Below, in pieces: positions 51,681-60,326 of a DNA stretch of 64,000 nucleotides (positions are counted from its first letter, which is position 1; every line of letters begins with the position of its first letter). The DNA is from Micromonospora sp. U21 (GTDB lineage: Bacteria > Actinomycetota > Actinomycetes > Mycobacteriales > Micromonosporaceae). The notes below the pieces were generated by a model that searched no databases, was not told where the DNA came from, and worked only from the letters and a program-made list of their open reading frames with translations. The DNA lies in contig NZ_JAGPYK010000006.1 of NCBI RefSeq assembly GCF_018070045.1, forward strand, positions 273,874 through 337,873, written 5' to 3'. A program made the position numbers and the translations under genes.

Positions 51681-53356
51681 CGCCGGCCTTCCTCGACGCG
51701 TTCGATCAACGAACGGGCCAGCGCCGCGTCACCGGGCACCGTGGCCTCCGCCGCCTCCCGTAGGCGCCGCGCGGGATCGTCGCCGAGGGTGGTGACCCGC
51801 CGGCCCGAGGCGAGCAACGAGCCGACCACCCGTTCGGCGACCTCGGGAAGCAGCACACCGCCGAGGGTGATCGCGGCCTCGAGGCCTCCCATCGGCTCGC
51901 CGTACAGGTCCTTCCCGGTCAGCACGTACGACGCCACGCTGCCCAGGTCGCGCAGGTCGTACCCGACCTGGAGGGGTGGGAACGGGACGAACTCGCCGAG
52001 CGTGACGACGATGTGGAGGATCTCCTCGATCGTCGCCGGCCGTGCCTCCAGCGGGGCCCCGGTGTCGACCTCGCCGTCGGCGATCATCAGCGGCACGTCG
52101 TCGAAGTGGGGGACGACCTTCTCGCGGTACTGGACGATGCCGGCGATGTCAGACTCACCGGCCGCGCCGAGGGGCAGGTCCAGGACGACCCGCACGTTCT
52201 CGGTGCGGACAACGGTCAACCGGAAGCACGGTGCGAAGGTCGCGGTGTCGTCGGGCGGTTCGGCCGACGCCTCGCCGTCCGCATCCAGATAGTCGAGTCG
52301 ATAGGCGAAGCGGTCCTTCCCGCTCGCCGGATCGAGGCGGATGTGGATCGGCACCGGCGCGGTCTCCGGCAGCCCGCCGAGCCACTGGACGTAGGTGTCG
52401 AGGAGGCTCATCACCATCGCGAACACGGCGTCGTCGACGACCTTCGCCGCCTCGACCAGCCAGGTCGGCTGCCAGCTCCACGGCGTCCCCCGAGGCGGCC
52501 GGCGCAGGTCCGGCTTCATCAGCACCAGGTCCACGCCGTCCGCGCAGGTCTCCTGCACCGCCACGGGTTGCGGCTCGCCGAGGGCACGGCTCATGGCCAC
52601 GGCGTTCGCGACGATGTCCGGCTCCGCCATCGGTACGGGACGCAGCGGCGCGCCGAGCGGCGGCAGCGTCATCGGATGACGATGCCGCTCGAACTCGACG
52701 TGGAGCGTCTGATCGCAGGTGATGGTGCCTTCGCCCGCTCGGTGGGCCGCCCGGACGACGCTCAGGGCGGTGGCGCCCAACAACGGCCGCTGCTCGAACG
52801 TGACGCCGGGTGCCGCGGCGACCCGCAGCGACATCGCACTCCAGTGGAAGATCGCCGACGGGTCCGTCGCCAGGTCGGTGCCCGGCGCATCGGTGATGCC
52901 GAAGCCGCGCGCGGGCGCGAAGGCATAGCCGAAGGCGAGCGGCTCGTACTCGATCGGGTCGCGGCCCGGCGCGAGCGTCACGGTTTCCACCGCATCCCGG
53001 ATCCTGTGCTCGACGGTCAGGTCGAAGGCGAGCGGGCGCGCGGCCGCGAAGTCCAGCACGGTCGCGGCGGAGGCGCCGAGCGGCCGGCCCAGCGAGGCGG
53101 CGGTCGCCACCTCGTAGTACCAGCCGGGCAGGTAGACGATGGAGAGGTTCTCGGGGCCGAGGTACCGCACGTGCAGCACGTTGCTCATGGCATCGATGCA
53201 GACGAACACCGGACTGACCGGCGACCCGCGGCAGAGTTCCACCCAGCGCCCGCCGACGTGGTCCGGAGCGTCCACCGCCAGCCAGACATCCGCCAGCAGG
53301 CCACTCAGATGCCGCACCGCCTCACCGGCGGCCGCGAGGTTGGCGGTGTCTCCCAT
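51677..53356 (-). CDS. Unknown 559-aa protein with a pre-toxin-TG-like C-terminal segment
   Basis: First gene of the operon. Residues 1-460 are mixed alpha/beta and unlike anything I can name. Near residues 465-510 is VASYVLTGKDLYGEPMGGLE followed by AAITLGGVLLPE, which resembles the pre-toxin TG motif found before the toxic domain of polymorphic toxins. Only about 50 residues follow, so a toxin domain of normal size is absent. There is no signal peptide. The ATG at 53356 is the only good start, though it has no clear Shine-Dalgarno sequence. Function is unknown; the motif match is by eye. Confidence 0.82.
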   Translation of the reverse strand: MGDTANLAAAGEAVRHLSGLLADVWLAVDAPDHVGGRWVELCRGSPVSPVFVCIDAMSNVLHVRYLGPENLSIVYLPGWYYEVATAASLGRPLGASAATVLDFAAARPLAFDLTVEHRIRDAVETVTLAPGRDPIEYEPLAFGYAFAPARGFGITDAPGTDLATDPSAIFHWSAMSLRVAAAPGVTFEQRPLLGATALSVVRAAHRAGEGTITCDQTLHVEFERHRHPMTLPPLGAPLRPVPMAEPDIVANAVAMSRALGEPQPVAVQETCADGVDLVLMKPDLRRPPRGTPWSWQPTWLVEAAKVVDDAVFAMVMSLLDTYVQWLGGLPETAPVPIHIRLDPASGKDRFAYRLDYLDADGEASAEPPDDTATFAPCFRLTVVRTENVRVVLDLPLGAAGESDIAGIVQYREKVVPHFDDVPLMIADGEVDTGAPLEARPATIEEILHIVVTLGEFVPFPPLQVGYDLRDLGSVASYVLTGKDLYGEPMGGLEAAITLGGVLLPEVAERVVGSLLASGRRVTTLGDDPARRLREAAEATVPGDAALARSLIERVEEGRR

Positions 53357-53478
53357 GCCGGGAGGTTAGCCGCGATGCGCCGCCAGCACTGTCACCCAGG
53401 TGCCAGTGCGGACCTGATCCACTTCCCGCACGTGCCCACGCCCGTCAGCTTCGGCTGCGATCCCGCCAACTCTCCAGC

Positions 53479-53820
53479 TCAGCGGGCCTTCTTCGTCGGC
53501 CGCTTGCGGGGCGGCGTCAACAGGTCGGCGATCGCCGCGATCGCGGACGGCACCAGGCGGTAGTACGCCCAGACGCCGCGCTTCTCGCGCTCGAGCAGGC
53601 CGGCCTCGGTGAGGATCCTGAGGTGATGACTCACGGTCGGCTGGGAGAGGCCAAGCGGCGCGGTGAGGTCACTCACGGACGCCTCGCCCTCCGGAGCGGA
53701 CTGGATCAAACTGAGCAGTCGCAGCCGGGCCGGATCGGCGAATGCCTTCAGCACTCCCGCCAACCGCTCGGCATCGACACGTTTGATCGGCTCGCCAGCA
53801 AGTGGCGAGATAACAGGCAT
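53479..53820 (-). CDS. ArsR-family transcription regulator
   Basis: A 113-aa (or 124-aa, if ATG 53853 is used) winged-helix repressor: VLKAFADPARLRLLSLIQSA, SVSDLTAPLGLSQPTVSHHL, and a wing at KRGVWAYYRLVPSAI. It lacks the ELCVC-type metal site of ArsR/SmtB in the recognition helix, so another signal is likely. No target gene lies directly downstream. The start is uncertain, since neither codon has a good ribosome site. Confidence 0.85.
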   Translation of the reverse strand: MPVISPLAGEPIKRVDAERLAGVLKAFADPARLRLLSLIQSAPEGEASVSDLTAPLGLSQPTVSHHLRILTEAGLLEREKRGVWAYYRLVPSAIAAIADLLTPPRKRPTKKAR

Positions 53821-53854
53821 AGCGGTAGTTTTCGCAGCTCCCACGCCTCCCATC

Positions 53855-53887
53855 GTTCCACCAACACCATCGATAGGCCGGTGGAAC
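53855..53887. promoter_or_regulatory. Inverted repeat upstream of arsR
   Basis: GTTCCACC (53855-53862) and GGTGGAAC (53880-53887), exact complements 17 bases apart, lie directly before the arsR gene. A possible self-operator. Confidence 0.4.
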
Positions 53888-53983
53888 CGGGACAGTCCCC
53901 CGATGGCGATCGTGAACCGGTCGCCAGGGACCTCGTACGCCTGATGCGGACAGCGCCCGGGTCGACGACCGGGTCATGGTCCT

Positions 53984-54415
53984 TCAAGGTGCGGTGCCGT
54001 TGTCGTATGCGGTCTGGTGGCGGCGGATCTCGGCGTGGTGGTCGGCGGACCAGGCCGCCAGGGCCAGGACGGTGGACAGCAGTGAGGTGCCGAGGTCGGT
54101 GAGGGCGTACTCGACGCGGGGCGGGACCTCCGGGTAGGAGGTCCGGTTGACGAGCCCGGTGCGCTGCAGGTGCTTCAGGGTCAGGGTGAGCATGCGCTGG
54201 GAGATGCCGGGGATCGCGTCCGCCAGATGTGAGTAGCGGGTGGGGCCGTCGGCGAGGGTGCCGATGATCAGCACGCTCCATTTGTCGCCGACGAGGTCCA
54301 GGACCTCACGGATGAAGTCGGCGTCCTCATTCTTCCAGTGCGCGCAAGGTCCCGGCGCGTTCCGGACGTTCGCCCGGACGTTGGTCCGTCTCCGTCGAAG
54401 ATCGTCTGCGCTCAT
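53984..54415 (-). CDS. HxlR-family transcription regulator
   Basis: A 143-aa winged-helix regulator with the HxlR core: REVLDLVGDKWSVLIIGTLA, RYSHLADAIPGISQRMLTLT and a wing ending TSYPEVPPRVEYALTDLG. The N-terminal CAHW gives a single Cys that could sense quinones or aldehydes, as in HypR/YodB relatives. It is divergent from a DsbA-family gene, a common redox pairing. ATG 54415 fits the family better than GTG 54451. Confidence 0.87.
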   Translation of the reverse strand: MSADDLRRRRTNVRANVRNAPGPCAHWKNEDADFIREVLDLVGDKWSVLIIGTLADGPTRYSHLADAIPGISQRMLTLTLKHLQRTGLVNRTSYPEVPPRVEYALTDLGTSLLSTVLALAAWSADHHAEIRRHQTAYDNGTAP

Positions 54416-54532
54416 CGCCGCCGCCCTGTCCGTCACCTGGTCGCTACGCACATGAATGTGCCTTTTGTGGCTCTCCGATTCTAATGCATCATGGTGCTAC
54501 GAACAGGAAGTGAGAATTGAGAGGAGCAAGCT

Positions 54533-55252
54533 GTGAAGATCGAGTTCTGGTCGGACATCGTCTGCCCGTACTGCGGACTGATGGACCACCGGTTGCACCT
54601 GGCACTGGACCGGTTCGAGCACGGCGACCAGGTGCAGGTGATCCACCGGTCCTTCCAGCTCCACCCTGACCTGCCCCGCGAGGGCGTCAGCCAGGTGCAG
54701 CTGATCGAGATGGCCGGGGCCCCCGCGACGACCGTGGACCGGGTCCTGCGCCCGATCGAGCGAGCCGCTGAGGCGGAGGGCCTAACGCCCTACCGAGCGG
54801 TCGACCGCACGCTCGGCCCGACCGACCTCGCCCACGAACTGCTCGCGTACGCCGCGGACCAGGGCCGCGGCAACGAGATCTGGACGGCGATGTTCCGCGC
54901 CCACTTCGGGCAGGCTCGCAAGCTGTGGACGGCCGCGGAGGTCCTCGACTTCGCCGGTGAGGTGGGCCTGGACCGCGCCGGGGCCGCCGAGGCACTGCGG
55001 AGCCGCCGCTATCGGACCCGCGTGGCGGCCGACCAGCGCGAGGCGGAGCGCTTCGGCGCCCGAGGCGCGCCGTTTCTCGTGTTCGACGGCCGCTTCGCCG
55101 TCCCCGGGGCCATCGGCACCGATGACCTGCTGGGGGTGATCAGCAAGGCGTGGGCCGAAGGCCACCCCACCCTGCGGCCGCTGCCGGTCGTCACCGACGC
55201 CGAGGGTGTGTGCGCCCCGGACGGCTGCGCGGTGCCCGACCGCACCATCTGA
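54533..55252 (+). CDS. FrnE-type DsbA-family oxidoreductase
   Basis: A 239-aa thioredoxin-fold protein. It starts MKIEFWSDIVCPYCGLMDHR, with the CPYC redox pair at residues 11-14, the helical insert in the middle, and the cis-Pro in GARGAPFLVFDGRF. FrnE proteins act in the cytoplasm on disulfides or as isomerases. GAGGAG is about seven bases before the GTG. Divergence from HxlR suggests thiol-stress control. Confidence 0.9.
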   Translation: MKIEFWSDIVCPYCGLMDHRLHLALDRFEHGDQVQVIHRSFQLHPDLPREGVSQVQLIEMAGAPATTVDRVLRPIERAAEAEGLTPYRAVDRTLGPTDLAHELLAYAADQGRGNEIWTAMFRAHFGQARKLWTAAEVLDFAGEVGLDRAGAAEALRSRRYRTRVAADQREAERFGARGAPFLVFDGRFAVPGAIGTDDLLGVISKAWAEGHPTLRPLPVVTDAEGVCAPDGCAVPDRTI

Positions 55253-55400
55253 CGCCGTCCCGCTCCCGCCCGGCCCCGGGGCCACGGAGCGGCCGATTCA
55301 CCGTGTCACTACGGCAGGAGCGCCCGTGCCGTCGTGTACGCCGTCATCTGCGATGCGATCGAGCCAGCTCGGAACGCGGTCTGGCGATCGTGCAATGGCC

Positions 55401-56636
55401 TCACGGCCGGGTGGGTGTGACCTGCCGCGCAGTCGCGGGGCTGGTGGGGGAAGGGGCGGTGGTCCGCGCTGGCACGGCGGCGCGGCCCCACCGCGCGTCT
55501 ACAGCGAGCAGCGTGAGGGCGGCCAGCGTCAGCAGCCCGCCGACGAGAGCCAGCGGGCGTGCCCCCGAGGTGGTCAGGAGGGCACCGCCGAGCAGGGATC
55601 CGCCGGCAATGCCGGCGTTGAAGGCGGTGCTGACGCCGGCCGACGCGATGTCGGTGCTGCCTGGGGCCAGTTGCAGCATCCGGTTCTGCACGGCGGAACC
55701 GAACGCCGCGTAGGCGAGGCCGATCCCGGCGAGGAGTGCGACCGCGCCGGGCCGGAGCGTGCCGAGCGCGTACAGGCCGACCAGCGAGGCCGTGCCGATG
55801 CCCAGCGGCGTCAGCAGGGAAGCGATCGGCCGAGTGTCCAGGGTCCGGGCTGCGGCCAGGGTGCCGACGACGCCGGCGGCGCCGGCGGCGAACAGCAGCG
55901 GCGCCAGCAGCGCGTCGGCGAAGCCGCTGACGTCGAGCAGGAACGGTGTGACGTAGGTCTGCAGGGTCATGAAGCCGCCGATGCCGAGGGCGGTCGCGAT
56001 CAGCAACAGGGCGAAGCGCCGCCCGTCCGGTGCGGTGCCCCGGGCGGCGCCGCCAGCGGCCGGGGGATAGGAGGGAAGGAGGACGAGCACCGTGGCGGCG
56101 ATCGCCAGACCGACCCCGGCCAGCACCGCGAACGCCACGCGCCAACCGGCCTGCTGCCCGAGCCAGGTGCCGAGGGGTACGCCGAGCACCGGGGCGAGCG
56201 TCGCCCCGGTCGCGAACAGCGCTACCACCCGGCCGCGCACCGCGACCGGGAAGGGCCCGGTCACGGTCGCCGTGGCGATGGACCAGAACAGCGCCTGGGC
56301 GAGGGCGGTCACGAGGCGGGAGCCGGCCAGCACGGCGTACGTCGGCGCGAGCGCGGCGGTGGCGTTCGCGGCGGCGAACAGGAGCATCGTGCCCCCGAGC
56401 AGTTGACGCCGGGGTATCCGCTGGGTCAGCCGGGCCAGCGGCAGGGACGCCAGCACGACCACGATGGCGTACCCGCTGACCAGCATGCCCACCTGCGAGC
56501 GGGATCGATCGAGATCGGGTGCGATGTGGGTCAGCAGACCGACGGGCAGCAGTTCGGTCGTGATGAACGCGAACGCGGCGAGGGAGAGCGCGACGAGCAC
56601 GGCCCTGGCCCTTCGCGGCGACACCTCCGGCGCCAT
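55401..56636 (-). CDS. MFS transporter (drug or sugar efflux type)
   Basis: A 411-aa, 12-helix major-facilitator protein of the AraJ/YdhP-like group: ALSLAAFAFITTELLPVGLL in helix 1, the motif SGYAIVVVLASLPLARLTQR after helix 2, and FWSIATATVTGPFPVAVRGR. The substrate is unknown. A purine-rich GGGGGTGGG precedes the ATG. It is not linked to a regulator on this strand. Confidence 0.88.
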   Translation of the reverse strand: MAPEVSPRRARAVLVALSLAAFAFITTELLPVGLLTHIAPDLDRSRSQVGMLVSGYAIVVVLASLPLARLTQRIPRRQLLGGTMLLFAAANATAALAPTYAVLAGSRLVTALAQALFWSIATATVTGPFPVAVRGRVVALFATGATLAPVLGVPLGTWLGQQAGWRVAFAVLAGVGLAIAATVLVLLPSYPPAAGGAARGTAPDGRRFALLLIATALGIGGFMTLQTYVTPFLLDVSGFADALLAPLLFAAGAAGVVGTLAAARTLDTRPIASLLTPLGIGTASLVGLYALGTLRPGAVALLAGIGLAYAAFGSAVQNRMLQLAPGSTDIASAGVSTAFNAGIAGGSLLGGALLTTSGARPLALVGGLLTLAALTLLAVDARWGRAAVPARTTAPSPTSPATARQVTPTRP

Positions 56637-57422
56637 GGCCCACCCCCTTTTTCGTGATCACCGTAATCGAGGGGCCCGACCCCCGCTCCGCTCGCCGGCC
56701 TCAACGGACCCTCGACCAGGTCCCGGGGCAGGCGGTGGGTGTCCTGCAACCAGCGGTCGTCGGCATCGGTGAGTGGCCCCCGGGAGGGGCGGCCTCGATC
56801 ACCGGCCGTCCCCGCCGCAGCAGAGCGCGGAAGCGGCGCTCCTCGTCGCCGAGCACCGCCCGCGGTCGCCGTCACGGGCGGCGCGGCCGTGCCGTCATCT
56901 GGGACGCAGATCCCCGCGGGGGGATCTCCGACGCGGGTGCCCGCCCCTGACGAGGGCTTCTCGTTTCCGCAGGTCAGATAGGGTGCGTCGTCGTCCTGTT
57001 TCACAGCGAGTGCTCAACGACTCCGAACGGACGTCAACCGCTGTCAATAGCGACTGGTGGGGGAGTGTGAGCAGGTCAGCGTCGGTGGGGCCGGCTGAGA
57101 CTCGCGTTGGGAGCAGATCGGGTGCGGACCAGCGAAGTGGTCGCCTTCCGAAGAGCTCAACCGAGAGTGTCGCGGCCATACCACTGAGCAGCAGCGATAC
57201 GCACTCCGGAGCGGCTGACCTCCCAGTGACGTCCGAAGTGGTCAGCTCTCGCTACTGCCAAGACGGCTAGCAGACCTCTTCGTCGGACCCCAGGAGGCAG
57301 CATGGTGCTCGCCTGGGGGTCTCCAGTGGGGGACCGGCGTGACCAACCTCGAACCCGAGGGCTTCGCCATCGCGGTGGGGGTCCTTTTCGGGCTCACCCC
57401 ACCGCGGTCCCCCGTGGCGGCC
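56637..57422. other. Gene-free stretch (786 bases) with one remnant
   Basis: No open frame here shows convincing coding character. The part 56690-56880 holds the alanyl-tRNA-synthetase-like remnant listed separately. Around 57285-57330 the sequence can form an imperfect GACCCCAGG/CCTGGGGGTC hairpin. The rest looks like decayed sequence. Confidence 0.5.
56690..56880 (-). pseudogene. Alanyl-tRNA-synthetase-like remnant
   Basis: Minus-strand reading gives VLGDEERRFRALLRRGRPVI in one frame and, after a frameshift, LTDADDRWLQDTHRLPRDLV in another. These resemble the EEERRF...TLERG and the YDTYG-LPLDLV segments of AlaS-type proteins in the right order. Only about 60 codons remain. This is a by-eye match. 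Confidence 0.45.
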
Positions 57423-57812
57423 TCAGCAGCCGGGCATGCGCGTCACGCTGATGTAGACCTTGCTGACCACGGCGTTCTGGCCGGGTGTGCCGGTGACCCA
57501 CAGCGACTGGTTGTCGCAGAACAGTGTCTTCCGGCTTCCGACCTGGAACCAGCCGGACCAGTTGTTCGACTCGAAGAGGTCGCCGCTCCTGTTGACGGTG
57601 AAGGTGCCGGCGCACACGGACAACCAGGACATGGCGTTGTTCGGCCAGTTGGCGTAGAGGCCGACAATCTGGCCGTTCTGGCAGTTGTCTGGGGCTGCCT
57701 GCGCCGGGGTCGCGGTGGCCAGCGACGCCGACAGGCCCAGCACGGCGGCCGCGACGCCGGCGGCCACCCGTTGCCGTGCGGTCGTTCGAAGGGTTCGCGG
57801 TCTCGTTCGCAT
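57423..57812 (-). CDS. Small secreted protein, unknown
   Basis: A 129-aa protein with a clear signal peptide (Arg-rich start, VAAGVAAAVLGLSASLATA core, cleavage after AQA near residue 40). The mature part has four Cys (at DNCQNG, SVCAG, LFCDN and the final GC) and many Asn, Trp and Ser, suggesting a disulfide-linked extracellular domain such as a small inhibitor or binding protein. AGGAG lies six bases before the ATG. No family is recognised. Confidence 0.8.
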   Translation of the reverse strand: MRTRPRTLRTTARQRVAAGVAAAVLGLSASLATATPAQAAPDNCQNGQIVGLYANWPNNAMSWLSVCAGTFTVNRSGDLFESNNWSGWFQVGSRKTLFCDNQSLWVTGTPGQNAVVSKVYISVTRMPGC

Positions 57813-57849
57813 GTGACGCTCCTGTCCGTCTGGAGTGACCGGCGGCGCC

Positions 57850-57957
57850 GATCAGGGACAGATCGTGCGTGACGGATGTTGGAATTCTGTTGGATCGTTC
57901 TGCTTGAGCCCGGTGAGGATGCTTGAGCCGGTTGAAGCAGCGTTCGACGAGGTGAAT
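57850..57957 (-). mobile_element. IS5-family transposase C-terminal remnant
   Basis: The minus strand encodes IHLVERCFNRLKH, matching the conserved ERCFNRLKQ end of IS5-type transposases. It then runs out of frame. No inverted repeats are visible. Confidence 0.6.
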
Positions 57958-58000
57958 GGGCGCCTCCAGGCGTCCGAATGATCGGCGGCCCAGATCGTCC

Positions 58001-59452
58001 TCAGTGACGACGCTCGCCGGGCGCCGGGGTCAGGAGGGAGTCGCCCGGGCCGTGACTGCCCGCCGGGTACTCCTGCAACGGCACTGCTCCCGCCCGCCAT
58101 ACCTTGAGCACCGGCTCCACGATGCGCCAGGAGTCCTCGACGGTGTCGCCCCGCACCGACAGCGCCGGGTCGCCCTCGAAGGCCCCGCGCAGCACCTCAC
58201 CGTACGGCGGCAGCTCCCCCGGCCCGAAGTCGGCCGCCAGGTTCACCTGATCGAGCTCCAGCGGGTTGCCCGGACCGTTGATGTTGACGTCAAGGCTCAG
58301 CCGGTCCGGCCCGAAGCCGATCCGCAGCCGATCCGGCTGCTCGTAGCCGGTCAGCCCGGTGGGTACCCGGGGCGGCTGTTTGAAGGCGACGACGGCTTCC
58401 TCGCGCCTGCCGGCCAGGGCCTTGCCGGACCGCAGCCGGAACGGCACGCCCGCCCAGCGCCAGGTGTCCACGGCCAGCACCACCTCGGCGAGCGTCTCGG
58501 TCCCCCGGTTCGGGTCGATGCCCGGCTCGTCGGCGTACGCGGGCAGCCGCCGCCCGGCCGCCTCCCCGGCCGTGTACCGGGCCCGCCTGCTCCATCGCAC
58601 CGGGTCGCCGTCCCATACCCGCGTGGCCCGCAGCACCTGTGCCTTGCGGCCGCGCAGGTCCCGGGCATCCAGTGTGGGCGGGGCGTCCATCGCGATCAAC
58701 GCGAGGACCTGCAGCAGGTGGCTCTGCACCATGTCGACGAGCGCGCCAGCGCCGTCGTAGTAGCCGGCGCGGCCCTCAAGGCCCAGGGTCTCGTCGAAGA
58801 CGACGTCCACGCAGGCCACGTGCGCCGAGTTGAGCACCGGCTCGAAGATCCGGTTAGCGAAGCGCAGCCCGAGGATGTTCACGACCGTGGACTTGCCGAG
58901 GAAGTGGTCGATGCGGTGCACCTGGTCCTCCGGCACGAGCCGGGCCAGGATGCCGTTGAGGGACCGCGCCGAGACGGCGTCGGTGCCGAACGGCTTCTCC
59001 AACATCAGCCGGGTGCCGGGCGGCAGGCCGATGCGGGCGAGCGCGGCGGCGGCCCGGGCGGTGATCATCGGTGGCAGCGCGAAGAAGATCACCAGCTGGC
59101 CGCGACAGTCGGCCAGCAGCCGCCGCAGGTCCTCCTCGCGGGTGACGTCGGCCGAGACGTACCGACTGGTCCGGACGACCTCGGTCGCCCGGGGACCGTC
59201 GGCGCCGACCGTCGCGAAGGCGTCGGCCACGCGGCGGCGCCACCGCTCGTCGTCCCAGTCCGCAGTGCCGCTGCCGATCAGCGTGAGGCCGGGATGGGCG
59301 CCGGTGGTCACCAGTCGGCCGAGCCCGGGCAGCAGCAGGCGCGCGGCCAGGTCGCCGGTGCCGCCCAGCAGCAGCAACGTCTGGGAGACGCGGTCCCCGG
59401 CGGCGGGAAGGTCGGCCACGGGACCGGCGGCGCTCGGAGGCGATGTCGTCAT
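58001..59452 (-). CDS. zwf: Glucose-6-phosphate 1-dehydrogenase
   Basis: First enzyme of the oxidative pentose phosphate pathway, making NADPH from glucose-6-phosphate. It is 483 aa, of full length. The N-terminal cofactor motif is GGTGDLAAR and the active site is RIDHFLGKSTVVNIL near residue 195, and the C-terminal domain holds YAGEAAGRRLPAYADEPG-like spacing. It stands next to a broken pgi copy, so it probably once belonged to a sugar-phosphate cluster. A second zwf elsewhere in such genomes is common. Confidence 0.93.
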   Translation of the reverse strand: MTTSPPSAAGPVADLPAAGDRVSQTLLLLGGTGDLAARLLLPGLGRLVTTGAHPGLTLIGSGTADWDDERWRRRVADAFATVGADGPRATEVVRTSRYVSADVTREEDLRRLLADCRGQLVIFFALPPMITARAAAALARIGLPPGTRLMLEKPFGTDAVSARSLNGILARLVPEDQVHRIDHFLGKSTVVNILGLRFANRIFEPVLNSAHVACVDVVFDETLGLEGRAGYYDGAGALVDMVQSHLLQVLALIAMDAPPTLDARDLRGRKAQVLRATRVWDGDPVRWSRRARYTAGEAAGRRLPAYADEPGIDPNRGTETLAEVVLAVDTWRWAGVPFRLRSGKALAGRREEAVVAFKQPPRVPTGLTGYEQPDRLRIGFGPDRLSLDVNINGPGNPLELDQVNLAADFGPGELPPYGEVLRGAFEGDPALSVRGDTVEDSWRIVEPVLKVWRAGAVPLQEYPAGSHGPGDSLLTPAPGERRH

Positions 59453-59592
59453 GCAACCACCATGCCCTGCCGGTCGGGCAGGTTGGCGCCCCTTTAGGGG
59501 ACGCGCCCCGATCGTTGCGCATCGAAGCCTGCTCCGGTCAGGCCGAGATCAGCGTCCAGGAGTGCCGGCGGCCGGCTCGCTCGCCGATCTTC

Positions 59593-59825
59593 ATGGTGGC
59601 AGGCATCACCAGCACCAGCACCGCCGAGTGGCAGGCCCTGCGCAGGCATGTCGATGAGATCCGCGGCGTCCATCTGCGTGACCTGCTCGCCGCCGACCTG
59701 CGCCGGGGCGAGCGTTGGCCGAGTGGGTCGGGCTGACCGACCGGATCGCCGCGATGTTCTCCGGCGCGCACGTCAACGCCACCGAGCACCGGGCCGTGCT
59801 GCACACAGCGCTGCGGCTGCCCCGC
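59593..59825 (+). pseudogene. Glucose-6-phosphate isomerase (pgi) N-terminal remnant
   Basis: The frame from ATG 59593 reads ITSTSTAEWQALRRHVDEIR then GVHLRDLLAADLRRGER, an N-terminus of Pgi. After a deletion of about 30 codons and a frameshift, it continues as GLTDRIAAMFSGAHVNATEH and RAVLHTALRLPR. Beyond 59825 the sequence is unrelated. It lies head-to-head with zwf. Confidence 0.75.
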
Positions 59826-60300
59826 GCCGCCGTGCTGACCGCGCTGTCGCCTGCGGACGTGGACGACCTGAACCTGCGTCTCGACGCCGAGGACCGCACC
59901 GACGTGTCGTGGCTGCGCGCCGCCGTGCCCGTCCGGGAGACGAAGGCAGGGTTCTGGCGTGGCTACTCGCGGACCCGGTCGACCCGGCCGCCGTCGAGGC
60001 GCACGTGGCCGCGCTGGTCGACACCGCCACCGACGTGCTCCGGTTCCTGGTCGCCCGTTCGGGCGGCGAGTCGCTGATCGACCGGCCCCCGCCGTCCCGG
60101 TGTCCCGGCCGCTGCGCCGGGTGCTGGCCGCCCTCAACCGGATCGGCGCGGTACATCTGGTGGAGGACATGCGCCGGCACCGCCAGGCGTGGATCGTCGC
60201 TGGCGAGTAGCTGCACCCGGGCGAGTACGCCCACCGGTGGCCCGCCGTCGCGCTGGCGTTCGCCGTGCTGCGCGACACCAAGTTCAACGTGCACCCCTCC
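59826..60300 (+). pseudogene. Frameshifted remnant of an unidentified gene
   Basis: Coding-like protein sequence is found in three frames in turn: AAVLTALSPADVDDLNLRLD, then RVLAWLLADPVDPAAVEAHV, then RVLAALNRIGAVHLVEDMRR ending in a stop at 60208-60210, and after it LHPGEYAHRWPAVALAFAVL. At least two frameshifts and one in-frame stop are present. I cannot name the family. Confidence 0.55.
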
Positions 60301-60326
60301 GCCCCAGGGCGTCGGCGCATCACCAC

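Noticed and set aside
56895..57179. 94-codon minus-strand frame starting MAATLSVELFGRRP
   Set aside because: Its first half looks protein-like but it has no ribosome site, no family match and ends in Arg-rich sequence.
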